A stretch of DNA of 64,000 nt, taken from the NCBI RefSeq assembly GCF_901000735.1, contig NC_081545.1, positions 18,050,758 to 18,114,757 of the forward strand. The letters are read 5' to 3'. The DNA comes from Corylus avellana (taxonomy: Eukaryota > Streptophyta > Magnoliopsida > Fagales > Betulaceae). A program made the position numbers and the translations under genes. Positions 9,744 to 21,223 of the stretch are shown here, one piece after another (position 1 is the stretch's first letter; each line of letters opens with the position of its first letter). Below the pieces are notes generated by a model. It was not told the DNA's origin and did no database searches. It saw only the letters and a list, made by a program, of their open reading frames with translations.

Positions 9744-11657
9744 TGTTGGGAATAGGATTACAAATAAAAAATTTGCGCAACGGAATAATCAAATTCTCAT
9801 GCCAAGAACTCTCTATGAAGAACATGTGAGGAACAATTGTTATTTAAAATTAAATTACAAGAACGAAGAACACTTATTTGGATATCAATGGCCGCTCTTG
9901 GGTTTGGGCAAAATTCTTTTTGCTTTTCCAAGAATATGTTCTTTTGTTGTTCAAGAATACGAAGAACAAATTCTTATTTTTTCAAGAACACGAAGGACAA
10001 GTTCTTCTTTCTTCAAGAACACGACAAATCTCAGGGATGATAAGACTTCTAGATCTTCTCACTAATGACTGATAATGATCAAAAGAGTGTGCGCTCTTAC
10101 TTGGCTCTACAAATCTTAAACTTTTGTTCTTTGTGAGTTAACACAAGAACTATTAATTCTCAAAGAGTTTCTGAAAATTATTTATCAAGAGAACTTGATA
10201 AGTTGAGTTAGTGATTTGAGAGCTGATACTCTTCTCTATTTATATGCTTAGCAGGGAAGCAGAGATTTAAATTTAAACAATGTGGAACTAGGATTTTGAA
10301 AAACAAATACAAGGGGAGCTAGGAGAGTGCCATGGATGACGAGGATTAAATCCTAGCCGCCATGGTCCTGTGCCTCCATGGCCATGTGCCTTGGCCTTGG
10401 CCGCATGGGCCAGGGAGAATTCTCCTTGGTCCATGCATTCTCACTCTTGAGAACTGGGCTTGGGTTTTACCCCAAGCCTTTCTCCTTGTCTCCAACACAT
10501 AGGCCCAATGATTTTTTCCTTGCCTTATGTTTTCCGCTTATGCTCATTGGGCCTCTAGGTTTTATCTCAAGCCCAATTGCACCACATCTCTCTACCCCAT
10601 GTTTTAAATAAATAAAACATTTAGCCCAATAAATAAGAAAGACTTAATATGGTTAAATAATATTAGCTTGGTGATGAACCTAAAGGAAAAAATATTATTG
10701 GCTTAAATATGTTTGTAACCATGTCTCCCCGACATTTATTACGCAATTATATTTTAATCACAATTAATTATACTAAATAATTGTGACTGCACTTCAATAA
10801 ATATTTTTGATTAAACAATTAATCTCTTTGACTTACTTAATGTTGACTTATGATTCCTTCATGAAATATTTTATAGCAGAATTAAGGCTAAGGATATACT
10901 GCCTCTTAATTCTCTACCTTTTTATCCTCAAGTCACTGATTTTACGTTATTCTCATACTTGTGCAAAACACATGTATATATTTTGGTATGCCAACCAAAA
11001 TGCTTCGGCCGAAGACTCTGAGAATAATATACATAAAATCTAAAACAAGGGAAAATTTCTTAACGCTTTGTTCTCTGACAAAGGATTTGGATTTCCTCTT
11101 GGAAAAGGTTTTCCCATAATGCCATATGTGGTTATCCAACGTACCGACGTTATTTCGACCGATAATAGGTCTCACTCTTTAATACATTAAAGTAACCTAC
11201 ATGCAACATTTGAGTCTACAATCCACTTATAATTTAGAATCAAAGTCGTAAGTAGTCTTTAAGAAGTTATTGTATCTCCTTATAGACAATATTCTTGTGG
11301 AAAGACAATTCCTTGGTCTGTTCAGTGCCTTAGGGTCTCATCACACTACACATCAATCCCGAAGTCATCGCTTTGCTTGATCAAAATAGATCACCAAGAT
11401 TCGATGTATAACAGTATTACTCAAAATGAAATGTCCCAGTTCCATTTATCGACTGCGAACATTATACGTTTTAAGGATACAAGGTGATAACCATATTACC
11501 CACACCCATAGTAATATTCAAACTAATCCTAGCTATGACCTTTCACATGCTATATGCTCAAATCATTTAATTAGTGAATATAACATATATTTATTACAAA
11601 CATTTGAATGTCAACACAAATATAAAATCATTGGGATTCAGGACACAATTCCCAACA
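9744..11657 (+). mobile_element. Copia-like solo LTR with perfect 5-bp duplication
   Basis: It starts TGTTGGGAATAGG and ends CAATTCCCAACA, giving the inverted ends TGTTGGGAAT/ATTCCCAACA. The flanking duplication TGAGA is perfect (9739-9743 and 11658-11662). Early TTTGCGCAACGGAA is a sequence style common in copia LTRs. No gag or pol is present over 1,914 bp, so this is a solo LTR from recombination between two LTRs. Small open frames inside (for example near 9799 and 10378) have no domain. Confidence 0.75.
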
Positions 11658-12376
11658 TGAGAATCATGTTATAATTAAAATCGTATGGTCTACCTGCGAT
11701 ATCACCCACTCTCAGCAGGGTTGTCTTTGTTTCAAGGGATCTGTAATACAATACTGGTGCCCCAGATATTGCACGCTACTATGCATAATACTAGTAGCCC
11801 AACAGAGTCTGACCATGGGTGGCCCATGCTACTAATGATGCATGTCTTGTAGTGATCTGCCAATCAAACATGGCAGCGCCGATCACAAACAACCATTGAA
11901 TCTAAGGCAACAAGGCCCATATTAACACATACACACATTTTGATCATAGAGTTAACTTGTATAATAAGCCCATGATCGTTATCCAGCACATACCGGTGTA
12001 CCATGTAATACGGTGCAATTAATCTTGTCCATCTTTTACATGCATGCTTCTACAAATCTCACCATTTTTGTTATCTTGCTTAATCAACACATGTTTTCAC
12101 AAATAAAGTTCATAGTAATCTAAAATGTATTTCATGAGAGTTGCAAAGATGCATGTTTGATACACATAAAATAATCGTGCGCGGGAAAAATAAAAACAAG
12201 TATTCATGTGAGTTTGTACTCACTTGGGTTGTATAGCTCCTCCAAAAACTCCTCCAAAGATTACACACCCTCGTAATCTAAGAAAAAACCTATTATTAGT
12301 TTTAATTTTTAAACTTAAGCTAAAACAAGTGCTAGACCTAAACATGTTCAAAACAGACTTCCTGCTTGACCATCAA

Positions 12377-13077
12377 CCGTTTGAACAAAAAAGCTTGAAT
12401 GTTCGGCCAAAGAGGTTCGAACATTCGATGCTGGGTAGAAAACTCATTTCAAACCAAAAAGCCACTAAACCACCTCTAAGCTAGCTCTAAGGCCATACAT
12501 GATCTCTAACATAGTCCTAGCCCAAAATAACATCTCCATACAGAAAAGACTATGTGTATCATTAAAACGTTAACCCAATCAAGATTAAAGCCAACAATAT
12601 AACTACTAGATCAAAACTTACAAGCTAGACTATGAAAAGCATTTAAAGATCATAATAACTAGGTGAAGAACAAGCTAGGCTTAGAAGATTACCTCATTGA
12701 AGCAAAGCCTTCAAGAAACTCTCACTTTCTTCCAAAACACACACACACACTCAAACAGAGTTTTCTCAGGGCAATAAAGGTGGAATGAAGCTTAAAAGGG
12801 TGAATGAATGGGTATTTATAGGGTTGAAATGGCTGAGGATGCTACTTTCTCAATTCTGTAGGTCGTCGAATGTTCGATGGTTAGGGTCGAACATTCGATG
12901 TACTATTGCACAATGGTTCTAGGGTTGCAGGTCGAACATTTTGTCATTACCTAATGGTTCTAAGGTTGGTCATCAAACATTCGGTGGTCTCTTGTCGAAC
13001 ATTCGGTGTACTATTACCTAGCGGTTTTAGGGTTGCAGATCGAACGTTCAATGGTCCCCCATTCCACTTTTAATGTT
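12377..13077 (-). repeat. Cluster of TCGAACATTCGAT-like motifs in the Tekay-type LTR
   Basis: Copies or variants of the near-palindromic motif TCGAACATTCGATG occur around 12418, 12867, 12887, 12931, 12966, 12994 and 13040, with CTATTACCTAATGG-like spacers between some of them. Related motifs lie at 8318-8385 and 38790-39420. Confidence 0.6.
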
Positions 13078-13338
13078 CGATCAAAGCCAAAAGTCCACAA
13101 TTCCACTTTTAATGAACCGTATTGAACCTGGTAAATCCATTAAACCTCCAAGTTAACCTAGTAATCACTCGGGGTACTACAAGAATACTCCTCTCGAAAT
13201 CCTCTATCAACCTGTAAAATTTTATGAAAATAATATTTTTGTAAGATGACCAAAAGAAAAAGAAGAAGAAGGAAGATATTCTTAGGTACCTTGCCTTAAT
13301 TCATAGAAAATAATGGAAATCTAACAAATATCCTTGTT

Positions 13339-13340
<2 letters not shown>

Positions 13341-13371
<31 letters not shown>
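13341..13371. repeat. (TA)n microsatellite
   Basis: About 15 uninterrupted TA units. Confidence 0.95.
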
Positions 13372-13377
<6 letters not shown>

Positions 13378-13449
13378 TTTCCCTAATAAAAAATGGTAGG
13401 CCGATGAGACCAATTATAGTTATCTTATCTGAGCGTAACTATAGTAGCA

Positions 13450-13673
13450 CCTACCCACTAGGAGCCGCATAAGAGGGGCTTAGACGGTGGGAATCGCAGG
13501 TACTCCCTCAAGTTCGATTGAGTTATAGCCTGACCCGGCCTCACCAGGGCATTAATGGGAATTCAAGGCAGATAATACTAACTAGGCATATATGACGATT
13601 CTCCATTGCGGAGATTCGAACACAGGACCTAATACATGCCCTAACCACTTTGGGCCATTGAACCACCACCCTT
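13450..13673 (-). mobile_element. tRNA-derived SINE, copy 2
   Basis: On the minus strand it opens with TGGTTCAATGGCCCAAAGTG (box A region), then TGTTCGAATCTCC (box B, about 13612-13624), followed by the body shared with copy 1 at 6835-7056. It is better preserved than copy 1. Confidence 0.65.
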
Positions 13674-13675
13674 GA

Positions 13676-14334
13676 TGGTCTTATCCTATCCATAATTGAC
13701 CCTCTAATAATCCACATCATATGATACAGAGAAAAATACTCACTCTTAGGAAGTAATATTATTCATAAGCAAATATCATTTTATAAGTGAAAAAGAAAAA
13801 TGATTTCATTTTCTTTTATTTATTTGTATTTTTCATTAACAAAATTGTAACACTAATTGTCACTCCATGAACAAAAGGTAAAAATCCAAGGATCAATTTA
13901 ATATTCGTATAAACTAATGAATCATAAATCTTACTAGGTTTTTTCTCTGATTAGTAATTAATTTAAAAAACTAATCAATAATCATAATTTGAAGGTGTGC
14001 TACGTGTGTGTGGGTGTATATAATTTAAGAGAAATGCTAGAATGCAATCAAGAGACCACATTTTGCCCATCAAAACCTACGTGGCAACCATTTTAAAATG
14101 AAAAGAATTCTCTCTTCTCTCTCCCCTGTCGACATCATTTCTCTTCTACTAGTTGCAGTTAAGTTTTTTTTTTTTTTTTTTTAATGAAAAGACCCACGTT
14201 ATCCCTTCAGCCCCAAATGAAAAAAAAAAAGAAGCTCTCTCCCCCAACAACTCTGCTCCCTCTCCCCCACCCACTCCTTTGGCTTCCGGCGATGCCCACG
14301 CCCACCCACTGCACGAGATCGGAGCCGTCGTCTA
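13676..14334. other. No gene seen
   Basis: AT-rich to 14160, a T-run at 14166-14182, then a C-rich stretch that resumes after the LTR element (CCGGCGATGCCCAC at 14286 and again at 16000). This suggests the LTR element landed in an older repeat. Confidence 0.4.
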
Positions 14335-14725
14335 TGTAATGATCGTGGATATTTAGTGATGTGATTTGTAAAGAAATAACAATAAAAGACAATAAATATA
14401 ACAATTTTGACACTTCAAGGAGCCAATCCCTCCTCTAGCACATGGCTATAACCTCACGGGTTTTAATTCAATTACTTCGATACTTTCATTGCAATACTAA
14501 CAAGCTTTAAATACAATACCAAATGCTGGAAATAACTACCCACAACACAACATGGGATAACTTCTACGGTTGAGACCCACTAACACTTAACTTTCCCTAA
14601 GATAACTGCCCACTAACAATAACTACCCATAAACAATCAATCCCAATAATGTAACTCACAAATACTAAACACATTAATTCTATAACCACTAATTAAATAT
14701 ATTAACCATGATTAGACCCATAACA
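14335..14725 (-). repeat. LTR (3' LTR in element orientation)
   Basis: 391 bp. On the minus strand it starts TGTTATGGGTCTAATC and ends GATCATTACA. Differs from its partner at about 16 sites. Confidence 0.9.
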
Positions 14726-15141
14726 AACTCCACCCCTTCAAAGCACCTTGCCCACAAGGTGTAGAATGAATAGATCCATTCCTAACCAAATTCAGCCTAG
14801 CCCAGGCTATTAGCCATTCCATACATGCCCTTGCAAGTGATAAAGAAGTAGATCCTTGCTCATCATTAACCTCATTGTATTCACTGGTTGGTTGGACACA
14901 CTTCTCTTCATCATTGAGCTTTTTGTCATCTTCAATAGTTGGACCATCTCCTTGACTGCTAGGAACAATGGTTGTATTGGATGCAACAACGATTAATGCT
15001 GACGAATCAGAATCGGAAAAAGACATTCCAACAAGGATCATCCCTTGCGGTTGCACTTGTGTGAGTTGTTCTTCATGCACTTCATCAATTTCTTAGCTCT
15101 CAATTTCTATAAGTTCTTCGTGCATGTGGTCTAGGTTTCTC

Positions 15142-15453
15142 TTAGAACCTTCTCATCTTGCAATCGGCCAGCCCAAATGCTGCTTGCAATGAGGATGGTT
15201 TCCAAATGGCAAGAATAATTCTTACCTCCCCCTTAAGACCACCAATGAACATACGCAGCCAAAACTCCTTAGTCAAACTTTCGAGGATTCCGCAGGATAT
15301 TACCTCAAATAGTACTTCAAACTGTGATCGATACTTCTCCACTGTTGATATTTGTTTAAGACTGATGAGAGCTCTAAAAGGGTTATCAAATGCACCTTCT
15401 TCTTTGAGCGTAACCATTGCTTCGACTAACTTGGAAATTTGTGTATCTTTTGC
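15142..15453 (-). pseudogene. Gag fragment of the short LTR element
   Basis: From ATG 15453 (MAKDTQISKLVEAM) the frame stays open about 100 codons. It carries the Gag-like pattern: ISTVEKYRSQFE (about 37-48), an FIGGLKGEVRIIL segment (about 69-81) and LQAAFGLAD near the end. It stops at 15142, long before the usual CCHC knuckle. A second minus-strand frame (15080-14712) is serine- and acid-rich with no domain. In another frame, near 14755-14730, residues resembling the end of a Ty3-type pol (VGKVL, then a stop) are seen. The element therefore kept the first part of gag and the last codons of pol. Confidence 0.75.
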
Positions 15454-15470
15454 CATGTCGCAGGAACATG

Positions 15471-15482
15471 GCTCTGATACCA
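15471..15482 (-). promoter_or_regulatory. Primer binding site, initiator tRNA-Met type
   Basis: The minus strand reads TGGTATCAGAGC two bases after the LTR end, matching the 3' end of plant initiator tRNA-Met. Confidence 0.85.
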
Positions 15483-15484
15483 CT

Positions 15485-15875
15485 TGTAATGATCGTGGAT
15501 ATTTAGTGATGTGATTTGTAAAGAAATAACAATAAAAGACAATAAAGATAACAATTTCGGCACTTCAAGGGGCCAATCCCTCCTCTAGCACACGGGTATA
15601 ACCTCACGGGTTTTAATTCAATTACTTCGATACTTTCATTGCAATATTAACAAGCTTTAAATACAATACCAAATGCTGAAAATAACTACCCACAACACAA
15701 CATGTGATAACTTCTACGGTTGAGACCCACTAACACTTAACCTTCCCTAAGATAACTGCCTACTAACAATAACTATCCATAAACAATCAACCCCAATTAT
15801 GTAACTCACAAATACTAAACACATTAATTCTATAACCACTAATTAAATATATTAACCATGATTAGGCCCATAATA
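15485..15875 (-). repeat. LTR (5' LTR in element orientation)
   Basis: 391 bp, partner of 14335-14725. Its outer end is ATAATA where the partner has ATAACA, so the terminal TG is mutated to TA in this copy. Confidence 0.9.
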
Positions 15876-15880
15876 GTCTA

Positions 15881-17643
15881 CCATCCGGTACTTCTCTCCC
15901 TAGCTCCTCTCTCTCTCTCTCTCTCTCTCTCTCGGCGACACCCGCTAAATGACACGGTTCGCATTTTCCCTTTCTTTCGATCTCTGACTTTTTGCCACCG
16001 GCGATGCCCACCCCATGCTTTGTTTTGTTTGATTTCGAATAAATTTTTTGACGATTTGCGTTGGTTGAGTCCTCATAGATTTTGGGCATTCAGTTGATAC
16101 CCAAATCCCAATTTTATGAAGATTTTGAGAAATGATGCCCGTTTGTTTAACTTAACTGTGAAGATTTTATGAAATTTTATGAAAATTTTGAGAAATGATT
16201 TGTGTTTGTCTTAATCATATACAAAACTGACGAACACCCAGCAGCACCCAACACCACCACCGACGACCCACCACAAAACAACCGACACCACTCCCACCGA
16301 CGACCCACCACCTAACCAGAAAAGAGGTTTTTTTTCTTCTTTGATTTCATCTGGTATTTCTCACATACCTGCATTATTCTTTATTTCCTTTGGTAATAGT
16401 GTATAAACATTCAACAAAACTGTTTTGTTTTTTCGTGTCCACTTAATATTACTCTAGTTTATATGCTCTATGTGTATCCATAATTTCAATAATATGATCT
16501 TCAGCTTTCCCAATTATATTCTTATTGAATAAATGCTTTGTGCAGACATACTATGAAATGGAGCATGCCCAAAGACCTTAATGCAGCTGCATGGAGAGAT
16601 CATATATATGGATGAATTCATGATAAAGACAATAGGCAATTTTGGGTTGTATAGAAAAATGTGAATCTCTGCTACACTTGGAATTTGCCAACGTCTCTAG
16701 TGTTGATGACTTTTGTTGGTGTACAAAAGTTTAGTTTTAGATGTTTGTGAAGATGTTTAGTACCTGTGATTCAGTTTTTACTGGAGTATTTATTGTAATT
16801 GTTTTGTTTGGTTATAAATATATTTACTACACAAATTTATAAATGAAGAAAGGTTCAAAATATATACACTACACAAATTTATGAAATGGTTCAATTCCTA
16901 AATTGTGTACCTGATTATGTGTATTGTTGCTGGTGTTAGTGAAAATTTAGTCGTGTAATTGAATTTGATTATCGTTATGAAGCATTGTGCTTTATTTTAT
17001 TGTGGATTTTGATGCATGGGTTCAACTGCATGTGAAGGTTGAGTATGGTACAAAAATATGGAAAAAGAAAGTGGAAATCCTCAATTGTTTAGACATGGTG
17101 GTATTGTTGTGGCTGACAGATTTGGGATTTGATAAAATGGTGTTAATTAGATGAAATAACCAAGATTGGGGCTATTAGAGAAACTCATGGACTGTGGGTG
17201 TAAATATAATTACTGTGGATAGGAAAACCATGGATCAATGTTGCATAAGCTTTCCCACTGTTTTTCATGTGTCAAATTGTCATAACAAACAGACTTAACT
17301 CCCATTACATAACAAATTAACTCTCCATTACTTGAGTATCAACTTTCAAGTATTACATAATTTTCAACACAATACATATTAACACAAAAAATCAACTTCA
17401 AGAAAGGTACATTATTTGTTTTTTTTGTCATCATCCTCAAAGAGGTACAAACATACAAAAATGTTACAATCCAAGAGTTTCTCAGTACTGCAACATTTCT
17501 TTCTCTAACTTCTTCATTTTTCTTATCATCATTGCTGCAAAACCCTCCATGTTTATGCTTTTAAGATGGTGCAATCATCATCTGAAGTGTCTTGAAAGAA
17601 AGACTCCAATTACAAGCTGAATTTGATAGAGCAATCTAGTTTA
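15881..17643. other. No gene seen; (CT)n tract and ACC-rich stretch
   Basis: A (CT)n microsatellite lies at 15905-15933 and an ACC/CGA-rich stretch at 16231-16315. The rest is AT-rich without a convincing frame. The left part looks like the second half of the repeat interrupted by the LTR element. Confidence 0.4.
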
Positions 17644-18805
17644 AGAGCATGTTTGGGTTTGTGGTTACAGACCCAAAACACGCTTATAGAGCCTGAAAAG
17701 CCCATTTCAGAAAAATCATGGTCGTTTGATAAAATCAATCGAAAGGGCTTTTGAGGTTTCAAACGTTCCAAACACACGTTTGCCTTAAAGCTGGATATCG
17801 AGGCTTCTACTCAAATGTGCGTTTGGAAGAAAGGCGCGCCGCGGTTTTATGGTTAATGAAATATATGCACAGACAAATATATCCTTACGAATTTCACGTA
17901 ATAACAACCATACCTGTATATAAGCATCTCTTCCCAAACATGCTCGATTTGTCCTTCTCGTTGCCGTGGTTTGAGCTGCTCCAGAGCGAGGGAAATCCAG
18001 GCAGAATTGTTATCCCGTCACAGGTGATTTAAAGCTCCGTTTGATTTTGCTTTTGCTCATTTATTTTTTCCAATAAAACACATATCTACAGAACACATAG
18101 GAAAAATATAGATGAAGATCGAATAATATAGAGAATAGAAGGGAAGAAGATAAATGAGAGATAAGGTTTGAGAGTGATTGAAGGTTTTGGGTGTGTGTGA
18201 TAAAAGATGGGTGTGAGAGTGATTGAAGAGTATGAGACTTACAACAAATCCATGGCCTGGGCTAAGAGACGAGAGTGAATGGCTGGGTGGGAGGGGAAGT
18301 GAGATGGGTTTAGGTGAAAAAGATCCAATCTTTTCGAGAATGAAGGGAACAAATATATCACCAAAAGATCCAAACCGTCCGTGCCCAAGGTTTAACGTTC
18401 CAGATCCCTTCTCCGCAAAAATGTGTAAAATCAGAAAATTAAAATCTACCTTCCATTTCATTTCACACTTCCCAAGACTGACGTGCTAGAACTCAAGAAT
18501 AGGAGCTAGCATCCAATATCTTAAAAGAAATAAATTTTTAAAAAAATTCTATTGCATAAAAGTTCATGAGAAACCATTATAATAATTATAGTATAATGTA
18601 TTTTCCTGTTGCAGAAACTTGGTTCCATTATTATTATTATTTTTTGTTGCCCTTTTGTTTGATGGACATACATATTATTCATGTAAATATGAATTTCTGC
18701 ACTCTATCATCAGTTGATTACTTTAAACAAATTTTTAATTATTAATAGTGTTTAACATATTTTTTTTATTTATGATTTTATCAGCTTATTTATTGTGTGA
18801 TAAAC

Positions 18806-19857
18806 ATGAGTAAAAAACGTCAAAGCAACGTTGCTGCTGCTACTGCAGATACTCAGATAAAAAAAGTAGTTTGGACTAAAAAAATGTTAGAAGATTATCT
18901 TGATATATGTATTACTAAGATTCATGCTGGTAACTGCCCAGGAACACATTTCAATAAGACAGGATGGAAAAATGTGATAGATAAATTTATTGAAAAAACT
19001 GGAAAACAATATTGCTATGAACAACTAAAGAACAAGTGGGATAGTTTGAAAAAAGAGTGGAACATTTGGAAGAGATTGATAGGCAAGGAAACTGGCCTTG
19101 GATGGGATCCGGTGAAAAAGACATTTGATGCGCTCAATGATTGGTGGGAAAAAAAATTGTAGGTACTATATTTGTACTTATTTGTTTTTGTTTAAATGAT
19201 TTAAAAATTGTTTTATTATTGATTTTTACATATACTTAAATATAGGAAGTTCCAGAAGCAACCAAGTTTCGCACGTCAGGTTTGGTTTATGCTATGAAGG
19301 TGAAAATATTGTTTAGAGATATAACTCCCTCCGGGGAGGGATCTTGGGCACCATCCATAGGATTGGTTCCTAATAATATTGGTGCCATAGATGCTGCAGA
19401 TGTAATGCTTGATGAAGATGACAATATTGTAGAAGGTTTAGATATTTTGGATGATGAACCAAAGCTCAATACACATGGCATTGATGATATTCCTGCTAAT
19501 TTAGATACGCGGGATAAAAGAAATAAGAAGTTTGGTCTTGCAGTTCATTGTAAGAAAAGAAAGAAATGAGTTCAAATCGTTAGTCAACATTTGAATCGGA
19601 CTTGTGATGTAATAGAAAACAAGAATACATTGACATCTAAGAGTTACGATAAACCTGGATGTAATATTGAAGAGGTTATGGATGTTGTTTGGGGTATTGC
19701 TGAAAGAGAAAATGACATTGACATCCTTAAGTTTGCAATAGAAGTATTTCTTAAGAGATCACATAGAAAGATGTTTGTGACTATTAAAGAGCCATGGTTG
19801 CAGATTGACTTTATTAAGCGAATGGAAAATAGAGAAATTAACCGTCATAGCATGGAA
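18806..19857 (+). pseudogene. Harbinger ORF1: Myb/SANT-like DNA-binding protein, broken
   Basis: Exon 1 (ATG 18806) encodes VVWTKKMLEDYLDI at about codons 22-35, then HFNKTGWKNVIDKF, LKNKWDSLKKEWNIWK and GLGWDPVKKTFDA. These are the tryptophans and spacing of the plant Myb/SANT-like domain. After an intron (about 19163-19245) the frame resumes with EVPEATKFRTSGL. A TGA at 19567-19569 interrupts it, and the C-terminal part ending in NREINRHSME continues to 19857 in a different register. In these elements the protein helps the transposase enter the nucleus and bind DNA. The reading near the exon 1 junction contains a TAG, so splicing or the copy is damaged. Confidence 0.7.
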
Positions 19858-20060
19858 TAATGTTTTTTTTTTTTAATGTTGTTTTGTTATGAACTATTTG
19901 AAAAGCTTTAAGGATTTATTTGAATGTTATTTTTTTTATTTGTTGATTTGTGTGCTAAGGTGAATATATTATAATATTTTATAACTACGTAGATATCTCT
20001 TTTTCTTATTTTTATGGGTGCTTATATATTTATTATTTCTTTATTTTTTTCCTTACAGAC

Positions 20061-20614
20061 ATGGACAATAGTGATTATAGCACTCAAGATGATACAAGTG
20101 ATAGTGATTATGATGAAGAGGAAAATGAAAATGATGTTTTTATTCTAGCAGCTGCAGTAGTAGAATTTGTTGAAAACTATTATATGCCATATATTGCAAA
20201 GGAACCTTGTAAGACCTCTTCTCAAACAGGTTATAAGTGGGTTATGGAGATTCTATAAGGTAATCCTGATAGGTGTAAACAAAATTTTAGAATGGAAATA
20301 CACGTATTCATTTACTTGTGTAAATAGTTGAAGGAGAGATATCATTTAAGAGGTACTAGGAAATTAACTGTTGAAGAGTTAGTAGCTATGTTTTTGAATA
20401 CTTTAGGCCATGGGTTTGGGAATAGAATAGTGCAAGAAAGGTTTCAACATTCAGGAGAAACAATTAGTAGACATTATACTAGTGTTTTAATGGCCGTTTC
20501 GAGAATGGCGATTGACATTATTAATCCTATTGATAGGGAGTTTAGCGATGTTCCAAGCAAAATTCGTGATGATGAGCGGTATTGGCCATACTTCAAAAAT
20601 TGTATTGGAGCCAT
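20061..20614 (+). pseudogene. Harbinger transposase (HARBI1-like), N-terminal part only
   Basis: ATG 20061 begins an acidic leader (DDTSDSDYDEEENEND), then FVENYYMPYIAKEP. A stop at 20256-20258 breaks the frame. It resumes at about 20328 with LRGTRKLTVEELVAMFL, HSGETISRHYTSVL and RYWPYFKNCIGAI. These match the conserved region just before the DDE catalytic domain of plant PIF transposases (YFK..IGAIDGTH in intact members). Here sequence after GAI is LTR DNA, so all catalytic residues are missing. Confidence 0.8.
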
Positions 20615-20617
20615 TGT

Positions 20618-21223
20618 ATCTACTCCTAGTTTTCCATGTTGGTTACCCCAAGAACCCGTGATGAGATTCATTGGTCACTTTATTAAGCTCAGGACTCGAT
20701 TATCTAAATTGACTCAATTAACAGATCCAAACATATGCATATGATGATTAGGCACATTCACATGAGGAATTCAATAAACCAGAAAATAACCAATTTAAAT
20801 ATACCAATATTATTGTAACAAAGGTGTCAATATTGAAATCCTGAAAAGACATGATTAGGGCTTCAATCTAGCCCCTAACAAAATATTTAGCTACATATAT
20901 TAAAACTAAAAATAAAAGAAAAGAAAGAAGAAACCAGAAACGACTCCTGGAAATAGCTCCAAATTGTCCTCTCTGGAATTGTCTATTTAATTGTGTGGTC
21001 TAGAGGTCTATTTTTAGGCCGAGGAAAAACCAAGAAGCCCTAGTAAACCTAGTAAAATCGGTGATCGATTTGGAAAACCTAATTTGGGTTGAAAAAGGAG
21101 TCTGGCTGTATACTCTGTTGCTCCAGCGCACAAGTGCGCTCGATTCGAAGGTTGTGCTCTCGAGCACATGCATGCGCTCGATCTCACTCTCTGCTGTGCT
21201 TGAGCGCTAGTGTGTGTTGTGAG
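20618..21223 (-). mobile_element. Family-A LTR fragment, antisense
   Basis: The reverse complement matches the middle of the LTR at 23431-24853: for example TTTTCCATGTTGGTTA versus rc of TAATCAACATGGAAAA, and GGCTTCAATCTAGCCC versus rc of the CATTGAAGCCC region. It carries GCGCTCGA-type motifs at 21126-21185. Neither LTR end is present. It truncates the Harbinger element on the left and meets a family-B LTR on the right. Confidence 0.6.

Larger units (their letters stand above)
9078..13181 (-). mobile_element. Tekay/Del-type LTR, antisense, probably solo, with nested insertion
   Basis: The block starts TGTAATGCCCCA (9078) and ends GGGGTACTACA (13181), a TG...CA pair. The flanking 5-mers are GGAAT (9073-9077) and AGAAT (13182-13186), a target duplication with one mismatch. 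No internal region is present, so it reads as a solo LTR. Antisense orientation is shown by TTACTGACTAAGTCATTAGA (rc of about 9592-9611), the antisense match to the motif at 37195-37220. A segment at 11690-11890 matches 34160-34360. Removing the nested copia-like LTR (9744-11657 plus 5 bp) leaves about 2.2 kb. Confidence 0.6.
14335..15875 (-). mobile_element. Short non-autonomous LTR retrotransposon (gag-remnant type)
   Basis: Two 391-bp direct LTRs (14335-14725, 15485-15875) flank 759 bp. The target duplication GTCTA is perfect (14330-14334 and 15876-15880). On the minus strand the element runs right to left: LTR, primer site TGGTATCAGAGC (15471-15482, initiator tRNA-Met type), a Gag fragment, a remnant resembling the end of pol, a purine tract (AAGGGGTGGAG, about 14729-14739) and LTR. 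I counted 16 differences between the LTRs (about 4%), so insertion is fairly recent on the scale of its neighbours. It has no protease, reverse transcriptase or integrase and would depend on another Ty3-type element. Confidence 0.9.
17644..20617 (+). mobile_element. PIF/Harbinger transposon, right part lost
   Basis: The left end reads AGAGCATGTTTGGGTTTGTG after TTA (17641-17643), a plausible 3-bp target site. It carries the two genes expected of this superfamily in order: a Myb/SANT-like protein (18806-19857) and a HARBI1-like transposase (20061-20614). The transposase ends abruptly at about 20617, where antisense LTR sequence begins, so the right terminal repeat is missing. Both genes have stops. 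The element cannot transpose itself. Confidence 0.7.

Noticed and set aside
10378..10611. 77-codon frame in the copia-like solo LTR
   Set aside because: It lies within an LTR, has no domain, and is proline/leucine-rich from CT-rich DNA.
13600..13673. Possible tRNA gene on the minus strand
   Set aside because: The same box A/box B body recurs at 6835-7056 with a shared non-tRNA extension, which marks a SINE family.
18057..18461. 134-codon minus-strand frame inside the Harbinger element
   Set aside because: Its composition (H, S, L, I runs) and lack of motifs suggest chance. It lies in the non-coding 5' part of the transposon.
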